Shown: piece after piece, positions 56,840 through 64,000 of the stretch | Numbering within the stretch: position 1 is the first letter of the stretch | Layout: the number at the start of each line of letters is the position of its first letter | From: Pseudomonas fluorescens | GTDB taxonomy: Bacteria > Pseudomonadota > Gammaproteobacteria > Pseudomonadales > Pseudomonadaceae | DNA length: 64,000 bases | Assembly (NCBI RefSeq): GCF_019212185.1 | Contig: NZ_CP078138.1 | Span: 2,028,501-2,092,500, forward strand | Reading direction: 5' to 3' | The notes under the pieces: model-generated | What the model saw: only the letters and a program-made list of their open reading frames with translations | Told to the model about the DNA's origin: nothing | Databases searched by the model: none | Position numbers and translations under genes: made by a program

Positions 56840-56924
56840 GTACAGTTTTTGCTGACACTGGGCGGTACGCTCGATTATTGTGGTAACTGTTCCCGTACAC
56901 TTTGAAACTGTGCTGAAACTGTAC
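56840..56924. promoter_or_regulatory. repeated AAACTGT sites upstream of the MocR-type gene
   Basis: Three direct copies, GTAACTGT (56883, one mismatch), GAAACTGT (56904) and GAAACTGTAC (56915), plus one inverted copy GTACAGTTT (56840-56848). The last two direct copies are 11 bp apart, one DNA turn. Regulators of the MocR/GntR group commonly bind repeated sites upstream of their own gene. Confidence 0.6.
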
Positions 56925-56963
56925 CTACAAAAATAAAACGCCCGTGCAATCGAGTGCCGCGTC

Positions 56964-58403
56964 ATGACCAATCTTCTGCTCTATCAACGTATCGCTCAGC
57001 AGCTCGCTGAGGATATCCGGCGCGGCGTCTATCAGCCCGGCGAACGTGTGCCTTCGGTGCGCAAAATGAGTTCGCAACTCAACGTCAGCCATGCCACGGT
57101 GCTCCAGGCTTATGCCAACCTGGAAGACCAGGGCTTGATTCGCGCGCGTCCGCAGTCGGGTTACTACGTGCACCAGACCCCCGCGCTCACCGCGCCGACG
57201 CCGGACATTGCCCGGGTCGAACGGCCGGGGCTGGTGACACGCAGCAGCATCATCCAGCAGGTGCTGGTGGAGTCCCGTCGTGAAGGGGTCTTTCCCCTGG
57301 GTGCTGCGGTGCCCAGTGTCGATTACCTGCCGGTGCGGGCATTGCACCAGCAGTTGGCCAAGGTCACGCGCTTTCACAGCCCGCGGGCGTTCAGCTACAT
57401 GTTCAGCCCGGGTTTTGAGCCGCTGCGCCGTCAGGTAGCCATTCGCATGCGCGATGCAGGGGTGGTGGTCGATCCCTCTGAAGTGGTCATTACCCACGGC
57501 TGTGTCGACGCCCTGCAGATGTCCCTGCGAGTGCTGACTCGCCCGGGCGACCTTATCGCCGCTGAATCACCCACTTATTACGGCCTGCTGCAATTGGCCG
57601 ATCTGCTGGGACTCAAGGTCATCGAGATTCCCAGCGACCCGTCCACGGGTATGAGTCTGGAGGCTCTGCAACTGGCGGCCAACCAGTGGTCGATCAAGGC
57701 GCTGGTGCTGACCACGCGCCTGAGCAATCCGCTGGGTGGAACCATGCCGGAAGAACGGCAGAAACAACTGCTGCGCCTGGCCTCGGATTTCGACATTCAG
57801 GTGGTCGAAGACGATATCTACGGCGAATTGATGTTCGAGCAGGGGCGCACCAAGTCCCTCAAGGCCTATGACCGGCTGGATCGGGTGATCTACTGCTCGA
57901 GCTTTTCCAAGACCTTGTCACCCGGTGTGCGCATCGGCTGGATGATCGCCGGCAAGTATCAGCAGGAAATTCAGCGTCTGCAGACCTTCAGCACCCATTC
58001 GGCATGTAGCGTCACGCAGATGGCGATCGCCGCTTACCTGGAGAATGGTGGTTACGACCGGCACTTGCGCTACATCCGTCAGGAGTACCGCAAGAACCTC
58101 AGTGCGTTCCAGTTGGCGGTGCAGCAGTACTTCCCGGAAGGCACGCAAATGACCCGACCCACGGGCGGCTTCATTCTCTGGGTCAGTTTGCCGGGGCGGG
58201 TCAATACTCAGGAACTGCACGTGCGTGCCCTGCAGCAGGGGATCAGCATCGCGCCGGGGCTGATTTTCAGTAACACCGAACAGTTCAACCACTGTATTCG
58301 GCTCAACTGCGGGATCCCGTGGAATCGGGAGGCCGAACGGACGTTGATGACCCTGGGGATGCTGGCCACACAGCTGTGCCAGGAAACAGCCAGTGGTTTT
58401 TGA
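56964..58403 (+). CDS. MocR-type PLP-dependent transcriptional regulator
   Basis: A 479-residue fusion of a GntR winged helix (residues 1-70, GERVPSVRKMSSQLNVSHATVLQAY) and an aspartate-aminotransferase-like fold (about 110-470). The PLP lysine is Lys316 in YCSSFSKTLSPGVRIGW. Such proteins sense an amine or vitamin B6 compound with the aminotransferase domain. No obvious target gene lies beside it; the repeated sites upstream suggest self-control. P. aeruginosa has relatives; I cannot assign an orthologue. Confidence 0.92.
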   Translation: MTNLLLYQRIAQQLAEDIRRGVYQPGERVPSVRKMSSQLNVSHATVLQAYANLEDQGLIRARPQSGYYVHQTPALTAPTPDIARVERPGLVTRSSIIQQVLVESRREGVFPLGAAVPSVDYLPVRALHQQLAKVTRFHSPRAFSYMFSPGFEPLRRQVAIRMRDAGVVVDPSEVVITHGCVDALQMSLRVLTRPGDLIAAESPTYYGLLQLADLLGLKVIEIPSDPSTGMSLEALQLAANQWSIKALVLTTRLSNPLGGTMPEERQKQLLRLASDFDIQVVEDDIYGELMFEQGRTKSLKAYDRLDRVIYCSSFSKTLSPGVRIGWMIAGKYQQEIQRLQTFSTHSACSVTQMAIAAYLENGGYDRHLRYIRQEYRKNLSAFQLAVQQYFPEGTQMTRPTGGFILWVSLPGRVNTQELHVRALQQGISIAPGLIFSNTEQFNHCIRLNCGIPWNREAERTLMTLGMLATQLCQETASGF

Positions 58404-58483
58404 GATTGACTGGCATTACCTGCTTGTCAGCGGTCCTCCAACAAGCGAGCATATGGCCCTCTGCCGTTAGTGCTGTAAGGCTC

Positions 58484-58969
58484 ATGAAAGCGATTTTCCC
58501 CATTGGTATGGTGTTGGCCTGTCTGCTGAGTGTCTTCGATGGGGGCTTCATTTTGGCTGCCAACGCTGCAGACAAGCCGGTTGCCACGCCCCGGGAGCAG
58601 TCGGTAAAAAAAGCGGTACCAGTGAAAAAAAACGACGCCACGAAAAAAGCTGCCCCGCAGAAAAAGCGTCCACCCATTGCCTCGAAATCAAAATCGGCCA
58701 GCGAACTGGTGAGAACCACTGACTTGCCGTCCACCAAAGTCGATCTGAGCTTGCCGCCCGAGATGGTCAGGCAATTGCAGCCGCTGGGTTCGGTTCCACT
58801 CGTAAAACGCACGCCATTGTTGCCGCCCTTGTTTGGCGAGAAACCTAAGGAAGACGGTAAATTTCAGCTCAATGGCCGGTTGATTTCCAACGAATTGCAG
58901 TTGCAGATGCGCAACGAAGATCATCGGGAAATCGAGGGTGCAGCCCTGGAATTCCAGTTCAATCAGTAA
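58484..58969 (+). CDS. secreted Lys/Pro-rich protein of unknown function
   Basis: A 161-residue protein with a signal peptide (about residues 1-28, ending AANA) followed by a low-complexity Lys/Ala/Pro tract (VKKAVPVKKNDATKKAAPQKK) and a more ordered C-terminal part. The start at ATG 58484 has TAAGG 4 nt upstream; the open frame extends back into the MocR gene without support. I do not recognise a family. The basic tract could bind the cell wall or nucleic acid. Confidence 0.7.
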   Translation: MKAIFPIGMVLACLLSVFDGGFILAANAADKPVATPREQSVKKAVPVKKNDATKKAAPQKKRPPIASKSKSASELVRTTDLPSTKVDLSLPPEMVRQLQPLGSVPLVKRTPLLPPLFGEKPKEDGKFQLNGRLISNELQLQMRNEDHREIEGAALEFQFNQ

Positions 58970-59133
58970 AACCCGACGGCAGGTGTGACCTGCCGGCCAG
59001 AGACTTTGTCGCAAGACTGACCGGTCACGCACAAATGCGCGAAAAACCCTTGGACAGACAATTTCAAACGGCTGTTTAAGGGCGTACTCTTGTCCCCGTC
59101 ATTCAACACATTACCCATCTTGAGGTTGTCGTC

Positions 59134-59388
59134 ATGCAGTGCCGAGAAGGCTGCGGCGCTTGCTGCATAGCCCCTTCCATCAGTACCCCGATCCCGGGCA
59201 TGCCCAATGGCAAGCCGGCGGGCGAACGTTGTGTGCAACTTTCTGTCGATAATCTGTGCAGGATTTTCGGTCAACCCGAGCGGCCGGCAGTCTGCGGTGC
59301 GTTTCAGGCGGATATCGAAGTCTGTGGCACCAGCCAGGAAGAGGCCATCACGCTGATCGGATGGTGGGAGCAGATGACCGCGGCGTAG
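59134..59388 (+). CDS. YkgJ-family cysteine-cluster protein
   Basis: An 84-residue UPF0153/YkgJ protein. The cysteines lie in CREGCGACC, ERCVQL, NLCRIF and PAVCGAF, a pattern thought to hold a zinc or iron-sulphur centre. The function is not known. The upstream base TTGAGG serves as ribosome-binding site. The START-domain gene follows after 41 nt. Confidence 0.88.
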   Translation: MQCREGCGACCIAPSISTPIPGMPNGKPAGERCVQLSVDNLCRIFGQPERPAVCGAFQADIEVCGTSQEEAITLIGWWEQMTAA

Positions 59389-59429
59389 TGTGTTCAACGA
59401 ACGGAACTTCAACAATAAGGAACAAGACT

Positions 59430-60035
59430 ATGGGTTCGCTGCATCGTATCGCTGTGTTGTGTGGTTTGACCGCCGTGCTGGCCTCGACCATGGCTCAGGC
59501 TGAAGACTGGAAAGTCGCCAAGAATGAAGACGGGATCAAGATTTCCCTGAGTGAAATCCCGGGCTCCGACTACAAGTCTTACCAGGGCGTGACCCTGATG
59601 AAGACCACGGTCGCCAAGCTGCGCGCGTTGCAGGAAGACGTGGCGGGTGCCTGCACCTGGATTCATGAGTGCAAAATGCAGAAGCTGCTCAAGCATGAAG
59701 GCGACCAGAGCTGGACCTACACCCAATTCAATACGCCGTGGCCTGTCACCCCGCGTGATTCGGTGCTGCACGTGACCACCGTCGAGAACGCCGATGGCAG
59801 CCTGACCCGCAACCTCGAAGGCGTGCCCAAGTACATTCCCGAAGAGAAAGGTTTCGTTCGTGTTACTCAGGTTAAAGGCTTCTGGAAGTTCGTGCCCAAG
59901 GGCGATCAGGTCGAAGTGACTTATCAAGTGCACACCGAGCCAGGTGGCAGCGTACCGGCAATGGTTGCCAACAAGTTCGTGGTCGATGCCCCGTTCGAAA
60001 CCCTCAAGGCCTTGAAGGCGCGCGCCGAGAAATAA
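59430..60035 (+). CDS. secreted START-domain lipid-binding-like protein
   Basis: A 201-residue protein with a signal peptide (residues 1-24, ending AQA) and a START-type fold (IHECKMQKLLKHEGDQSWTYTQFNTPWPV, then the C-terminal helix APFETLKALKARAE). START proteins hold a lipid or other hydrophobic ligand in a deep pocket; a periplasmic form is frequent in Pseudomonas but uncharacterised. AAGGA lies 7 nt before the ATG at 59430; the longer open frame is not supported. Confidence 0.87.
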   Translation: MGSLHRIAVLCGLTAVLASTMAQAEDWKVAKNEDGIKISLSEIPGSDYKSYQGVTLMKTTVAKLRALQEDVAGACTWIHECKMQKLLKHEGDQSWTYTQFNTPWPVTPRDSVLHVTTVENADGSLTRNLEGVPKYIPEEKGFVRVTQVKGFWKFVPKGDQVEVTYQVHTEPGGSVPAMVANKFVVDAPFETLKALKARAEK

Positions 60036-60154
60036 GCATCCTGTGCCGGAACGGGTTTTTCCGTTCCGGCGCTGCTGACGCCGGGAACGATTTCCGATCC
60101 TTCGCGGTCGAGATACAGGTAAGCCCATTGGCGGGCTTTGCCGAGGAGGCAGCG

Positions 60155-60391
60155 ATGCAAAAGTGGCAAATCACCTTTGTTGATGATCACGGTGAGCAAA
60201 GCGTCGAGCAATTCGACTGCGAGCAAAAACCGGACATGGAAAAGGCGGCACAGTTGATTCGCGCCAAACTGCTCCCGGTTTCGGCCGAGCTGGATCTCAA
60301 TGACCTGGAAGGTCGCACCGCCGAACCGACGGTCAAAAGCCTTAAAACCCAGAACAGCATTCAAATCCTCGCGATCACCCCGATTCCTTGA
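60155..60391 (+). CDS. small conserved protein of unknown function
   Basis: A 78-residue soluble protein (MQKWQITFVDDHGEQSVEQF). The ATG at 60155 has GAGGAGG 5-6 nt upstream, so it is clearly translated; an upstream alternative at 60128 is weaker. No motif is recognised. The compact beta-strand-rich start suggests a small single domain. Confidence 0.72.
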   Translation: MQKWQITFVDDHGEQSVEQFDCEQKPDMEKAAQLIRAKLLPVSAELDLNDLEGRTAEPTVKSLKTQNSIQILAITPIP

Positions 60392-60585
60392 CCCCTCCCG
60401 ATTCAGGCCTTGGCAGCCGCTCTGACTTGGGGCTACTCTGCATTCGAGATCAGCGAATGGATCGCTAAGGTCTGGTCTTGTCAGCTACATGCTTGTTTCC
60501 CGGCGGCAACCGGGTTGCCGCAGCACTCGCCAGAAAGGTGCAGGGAGTACGGAAAGTCTATCCATCTGATTGCGGAGGACGTTTC

Positions 60586-60927
60586 ATGAGCACAGCCTAT
60601 CAAGAAGACATCAGCAGCAGCGTGCTGCGCCGCATGAAAGAAGGCGGTTTTGATTTTTCACGGTTCCATCCCATCGAGTTCTACGCCATTTTCCCCGACG
60701 AGGAGCGGGCACGCAGGGCGGCAGGGCAGTTTCGCGGTGAGTCCTTGAATGCACAGATCAGTGTGCGTGACGACGGCGCCTGGTATCTGGAACTGAGTAA
60801 GGTGATGTTCGCCACCTATGGCGGAATCGGCGATTTTGAACAGGACTTTGAAGCGGTGGTAGAGCCTTTGGGTGGGATTATCGAGGGCTGGGGTGTCAAG
60901 CACGAGGTACGAGGGCAACTCGCATAA
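60586..60927 (+). CDS. RraB-like ribonuclease E inhibitor family protein
   Basis: A 113-residue protein with the RraB/DUF1260 pattern (DISSSVLRRMKEGGFDFSRFHPIEFYAIFPDEE and DFEAVVEPLGGIIEGWG). E. coli RraB binds the C-terminal part of RNase E and lowers its activity; whether this homologue does so with the rne product at 26-29 kb is not known. GGAGGAC lies 6 nt before ATG 60586; an earlier ATG in frame is not supported. A terminator follows after 27 nt. Confidence 0.8.
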   Translation: MSTAYQEDISSSVLRRMKEGGFDFSRFHPIEFYAIFPDEERARRAAGQFRGESLNAQISVRDDGAWYLELSKVMFATYGGIGDFEQDFEAVVEPLGGIIEGWGVKHEVRGQLA

Positions 60928-60954
60928 CATCATGAACAGCGACACTATGCAGCG

Positions 60955-60981
60955 ACGGCTGACCCTTGGGTCAGCCGTTTT
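60955..60981 (+). terminator. terminator after the RraB-like gene
   Basis: ACGGCTGACCC-TT-GGGTCAGCCGT followed by TTT. A perfect 11-bp stem. Confidence 0.85.
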
Positions 60982-61005
60982 CGTATGGGCAGGAAAAAGC
61001 CGGAT

Positions 61006-61085
61006 AAAAAAAAGCCACCTGAGCAGGTGGCCAAAAGGGAAGAGAGGTGGGCAGAACGCTGTCGGACAGCTGCGTTCTGCGAGGT
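61006..61085 (-). ncRNA. candidate small RNA
   Basis: Read on the minus strand, a promoter (TTCACT at 61120-61115, 17-bp spacer, GATAAT at 61097-61092) is followed by about 80 nt without an open frame. The transcript folds into a 9-bp hairpin GCAGAACGC/GCGTTCTGC (61051-61080), then a pyrimidine-rich single strand CCACCTCTCTTCCC, then the terminator GCCACCTG-CT-CAGGTGGC with eight U. No minus-strand gene lies upstream that this terminator could serve. The layout is that of an Hfq-binding sRNA. I cannot give it a known name. Confidence 0.6.
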
Positions 61086-61315
61086 AGGACAATTATCGGC
61101 AAGCGCCGGCGAGCAGTGAAATGAACTGTGGCTATGCTCCTAATAGCCATCCTCATTGCCATTCCGTGGAGCGTTGGCGTTCAGGTTGGAGCATCCACTG
61201 CACAGGAATGGTGCGGTGCTTGCGGCGTCATCAAGCAACCTATTGAAATTGAAGGGTTATTGCCGCTGGCACGGGCCTTGCGAAGGCAAAGTGTCCGAGT
61301 GACAAGGAGTACGGC

Positions 61316-62725
61316 ATGATCCGCACCTATTTTGACGAGATGTACGACGCGGGTGGCCAGGTCCGTCCGCACTACCGGGAATTCGCCCGTTGGTTGGCCG
61401 AAACGCCTGACGAGCTGTTGGCACAACGCCGACGCGAGGCCGATCTGCTGTTTCATCGCGCCGGTATTACCTTCACCCTTTACGGCGACGAGCAGGGCAC
61501 CGAGCGCCTGATTCCTTTCGATACCATCCCCCGCAGCATTCCCGCCAGCGAGTGGCGCATCGTCGAGCGTGGCTGCATACAAAGGGTCAAGGCCCTGAAT
61601 ATGTTCCTCGCCGACCTGTACCACGAGCAGCGGATCATCAAGGCCGGCATTATTGCCCCGGAACAGGTACTGGCCAACGAGCAATACCAGCTCGCCATGC
61701 AGGGTCTGGACCTGCATCGCGATATCTACTCGCATATCTCTGGCGTCGACCTGGTACGCGACGGCGATGGCACCTACTACGTGCTCGAGGACAACCTGCG
61801 CACCCCCAGCGGTGTCAGCTACATGCTCGAAGACCGCAAGATGATGATGCGCCTGTTCCCGGAGTTGTTCGCCGCGCAGCGTATTGCACCCATCGATCAT
61901 TATCCCAATCTGTTGCTCGACACACTGAAAAGCTCCAGCCCCATCGATGACCCCAGTGTCGTGGTGCTGACCCCGGGGCGCTTCAACAGTGCCTTCTTCG
62001 AGCACGCCTTCCTTGCCCGGGAAATGGGCGTGGAACTGGTGGAGGGCGCGGATCTGTTCGTGCGTGATGACAAAGTCTTCATGCGCACCACGGATGGGCC
62101 GAAGGCCGTCGATGTGATCTACCGACGCCTCGACGATGCCTTCCTCGATCCATTGGCCTTCAATCCGGATTCAATGCTCGGGGTCCCGGGGCTGCTGTCG
62201 TCCTATCGCAGCGGTAACGTGGTGCTGGCCAATGCCATCGGCACCGGAGTGGCAGATGACAAGTCGGTGTATCCGTATGTCACCGAGATGATTCGTTTCT
62301 ACCTCGACGAAGAGCCGATCCTGCAAAACGTGCCGACCTGGCAGTGTCGCAATCCATCGGAGCTGTCACACGTGCTGGCCCATCTGCCGGAGTTGGTGGT
62401 CAAGGAAACCCAGGGGTCCGGGGGCTACGGCATGCTGGTCGGCCCCGCTGCGACAGCCGCAGAGATCGAACTGTTTCGGGCACGGATCAAGGCCAAGCCG
62501 CACGCCTATATCGCCCAACCGACGTTATCGCTGTCGACCTGCCCGACCTTTGTCGAAAACGGTATCGCGCCGCGCCATATCGACCTGCGGCCGTTCGTCC
62601 TGTCCGGGCGTGAAACCCGCGTGGTGCCTGGCGGATTGACCCGAGTCGCGCTGCGTGAGGGCTCGTTGGTGGTCAACTCCTCACAGGGTGGTGGCACCAA
62701 GGACACCTGGGTCGTCGAGGATTGA
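61316..62725 (+). CDS. circularly permuted type 2 ATP-grasp protein
   Basis: A 469-residue protein of the COG2308 family, with YFDEMYDAGGQVRPHY at the start, YVLEDNLRTPSGVSYMLEDR in the middle and the late VVKETQGSGGYGML. The ATP-grasp fold suggests formation of an amide bond to an amine or peptide. It is the first gene of a conserved ATP-grasp / alpha-E / transglutaminase unit, with the next start 12 nt after its stop. The 388-nt space before it holds the sRNA candidate and a GGCTAT/ATAGCC hairpin (61130-61148). Confidence 0.92.
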   Translation: MIRTYFDEMYDAGGQVRPHYREFARWLAETPDELLAQRRREADLLFHRAGITFTLYGDEQGTERLIPFDTIPRSIPASEWRIVERGCIQRVKALNMFLADLYHEQRIIKAGIIAPEQVLANEQYQLAMQGLDLHRDIYSHISGVDLVRDGDGTYYVLEDNLRTPSGVSYMLEDRKMMMRLFPELFAAQRIAPIDHYPNLLLDTLKSSSPIDDPSVVVLTPGRFNSAFFEHAFLAREMGVELVEGADLFVRDDKVFMRTTDGPKAVDVIYRRLDDAFLDPLAFNPDSMLGVPGLLSSYRSGNVVLANAIGTGVADDKSVYPYVTEMIRFYLDEEPILQNVPTWQCRNPSELSHVLAHLPELVVKETQGSGGYGMLVGPAATAAEIELFRARIKAKPHAYIAQPTLSLSTCPTFVENGIAPRHIDLRPFVLSGRETRVVPGGLTRVALREGSLVVNSSQGGGTKDTWVVED

Positions 62726-62737
62726 AGGAAACTTGCC

Positions 62738-63688
62738 ATGTTGAGTAGAACTGCTTCGGACCTGTATTGGATGTCGCGTTATCTGGAGCGGGCGGAAAAC
62801 CTCGCACGGATGCTCGACATCAGCTATTCGCTGTCGCTGATGCCGCAGGACGGCCGCGGCGACGGCTTGCATGAACTGGCAATGCCCTTGCTGATCACCG
62901 GCACACTGGACGATTACCTGGAGCGCCACGGGGCGCTGCACGCCGAGCGCCTGCTGCACTTCTTCGCCCTCGATGCGGCCAATCCCGCCAGCATTTACAG
63001 CTGCCTGGGCGCGGCGCGGGCCAGTGCGCATGCAGTGCGTGGGCGAATTACCGCCGACATGTGGGAAAACATCAACGCGACCTGGCTGGAAATACGCGGC
63101 ATTGCCGAGCAGGGCCTGGGTCGCTATGGCATGAGCCGCTTTTGCGAGTGGATCAAGGAGCGTTCGCACCTGTTTCGCGGTGCCTCCTACGGCACCATCA
63201 TGCGCAACGATGCCTTCCGTTTCATTCGTCTGGGGACCTTCGTCGAGCGCGCCGACAACACCCTGAGACTGCTGGATGCGCGCTACGAAATGGCCGGCGA
63301 CCAGGCGGAAGCCGTCAGTGATGGCACTGCTCACGCTTACTACCAGTGGAGCGCCTTGTTGCGGGCGTTGTCGTCATTCGAGGCTTACACCGAAATCTAT
63401 CGCGATGCACCGGGCGCCCGTCAGGTCGCCGAGCTGTTGTTGCTGCGGGCCGACGTGCCGCGTTCGTTGCGCGCCTGCACCGAGGAGATCGATCAGATCC
63501 TCGCCCAGCTTCCCGGTATCAACGGTCGGCCGGCGCAACGCCTCGCGGCGGAAATGGACGCACGCCTGCGCTACACCGGAATCAACGAAATCCTCGACGA
63601 AGGGCTGCACGCCTGGCTGAACGAGTTCATCCCGCTGGTGCGCCAGTTGGGCAACGCCATACACAGTTCCTACCTGGAGGCGGCATGA
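62738..63688 (+). CDS. alpha-E domain protein
   Basis: A 316-residue, almost wholly helical protein of the COG2307 alpha-E family, starting LSRTASDLYWMSRYLERAENLARML and rich in conserved Glu and Arg pairs (FVERADNTLRLLDARYEM). It accompanies the ATP-grasp protein and the transglutaminase; its role is unproven. The stop overlaps the next start (ATGA). Confidence 0.92.
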   Translation: MLSRTASDLYWMSRYLERAENLARMLDISYSLSLMPQDGRGDGLHELAMPLLITGTLDDYLERHGALHAERLLHFFALDAANPASIYSCLGAARASAHAVRGRITADMWENINATWLEIRGIAEQGLGRYGMSRFCEWIKERSHLFRGASYGTIMRNDAFRFIRLGTFVERADNTLRLLDARYEMAGDQAEAVSDGTAHAYYQWSALLRALSSFEAYTEIYRDAPGARQVAELLLLRADVPRSLRACTEEIDQILAQLPGINGRPAQRLAAEMDARLRYTGINEILDEGLHAWLNEFIPLVRQLGNAIHSSYLEAA

Positions 63689-64000
63689 GACTTTCCATTA
63701 GCCACGAAACCACCTACCACTACGATGATCAGGTGCGAGCGAGCATTCAGTATGTGCGCCTGACGCCCCACGACAGCGAGCGCCAGCACGTACTCAGTTG
63801 GCAGTTGGAGCTGCCGCGACCGGTGCGCGCCCAACTCGACCCCTTCGGCAATATCCTGCATGTGCTGACGCTGGACGAACCGCACGATGCGATCATCATT
63901 GGCGCGCGCGGGCTGGTCGAGATTGATGAGCAGCGCGAGGCTGAACACGAACAGCAATCGGCGTTGCCCTTTCTCCGGTTCACCCGCTTGACCGAGGCGG
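63685..64000 (+). CDS. transglutaminase-family protein, 5' part
   Basis: The first 105 residues of a COG1305-type protein are present (MRLSISHETTYHYDDQVRAS and SIQYVRLTPHDSERQ), cut by the right edge. This N-terminal beta domain normally precedes a papain-like transglutaminase core, which is not visible here. It overlaps the alpha-E gene by 4 nt and belongs to the same predicted peptide-modifying unit. Confidence 0.9.
   Translation, partial: MRLSISHETTYHYDDQVRASIQYVRLTPHDSERQHVLSWQLELPRPVRAQLDPFGNILHVLTLDEPHDAIIIGARGLVEIDEQREAEHEQQSALPFLRFTRLTEA

Overview
The window is a chromosomal segment of a gamma-proteobacterium, most probably a Pseudomonas of the P. fluorescens group. The reasons are the gene families and their order (comEC-exbBD-lpxK-kdsB-murB, rne/rluC diverging, sppA-maf-yceD-rpmF-plsX-fabDG-acpP-fabF-pabC-mltG-tmk-holB-tatD, etfBA diverging from ETF-QO), uniformly high GC coding sequence, and a fluorescens-style REP/BIME element. 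No prophage, IS element, CRISPR array or large foreign island is visible. Nearly everything is core genome.

Layout. 1-2.1 kb: 3' part of a chemoreceptor gene and an unknown membrane-anchored protein. 2.35-3.12 kb: three tandem tRNA-Glu/tRNA-Gly pairs behind one strong promoter. 3.4-6.7 kb: a histidine/basic amino-acid ABC transporter (hisJQMP) preceded by a perfect HutC-type palindrome. 6.7-15.4 kb: AlaX-type editing protein, LysR regulator, FadE acyl-CoA dehydrogenase, transglutaminase-like protein, GST, an ABC-2 exporter and a DUF2062 protein. 15.5-22.4 kb: DNA uptake channel, ExbBD-like motor, and a tightly overlapping lpxK-kdsB-phosphatase-murB envelope operon. 22.6-26.0 kb: a periplasmic molybdenum hydroxylase (IorAB-like) with its own MocA-like cofactor cytidylyltransferase, lying between murB and rne. 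26.1-33.4 kb: rne with a predicted leader of about 680 nt, rluC, a HAD phosphatase, sppA, a REP element and maf. 33.4-43.3 kb: the fatty-acid/phospholipid and replication cluster, starting at a consensus promoter that makes yceD apparently leaderless and ending in tatD, with an apparent pilZ deletion scar between holB and tatD.

43.3-50.8 kb: the sRNA RgsA, a TetR regulator, an 11-bp perfect inverted repeat before moaA, two conserved unknowns, an MFS transporter, a GNAT enzyme, and a YqhC-like AraC regulator diverging from a zinc alcohol dehydrogenase. 50.8-54.7 kb: ETF-QO and etfBA, divergent around a PsrA-type operator; with fadE elsewhere in the window these form the electron path of fatty-acid oxidation. 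54.8-61.0 kb: a periplasmic binding protein, a pair of lipoproteins (DUF4398 and OmpA-like), a MocR-type regulator with repeated AAACTGT sites, and small proteins including a START-domain protein and an RraB-like RNase E inhibitor. 61.0 kb: a candidate unannotated sRNA on the minus strand. 61.3-64 kb: the circularly permuted ATP-grasp / alpha-E / transglutaminase cluster, cut by the window end.

The most interesting new signals are the candidate sRNA at 61006-61085, the long structured rne leader, the pilZ remnant, the leaderless yceD promoter, the HutC-like site before hisJ, the MocR operator array, the palindrome before moaA, and the poorly characterised ATP-grasp/alpha-E/transglutaminase system. 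Nothing here could be run through a database; family names come from recognising motifs by eye.
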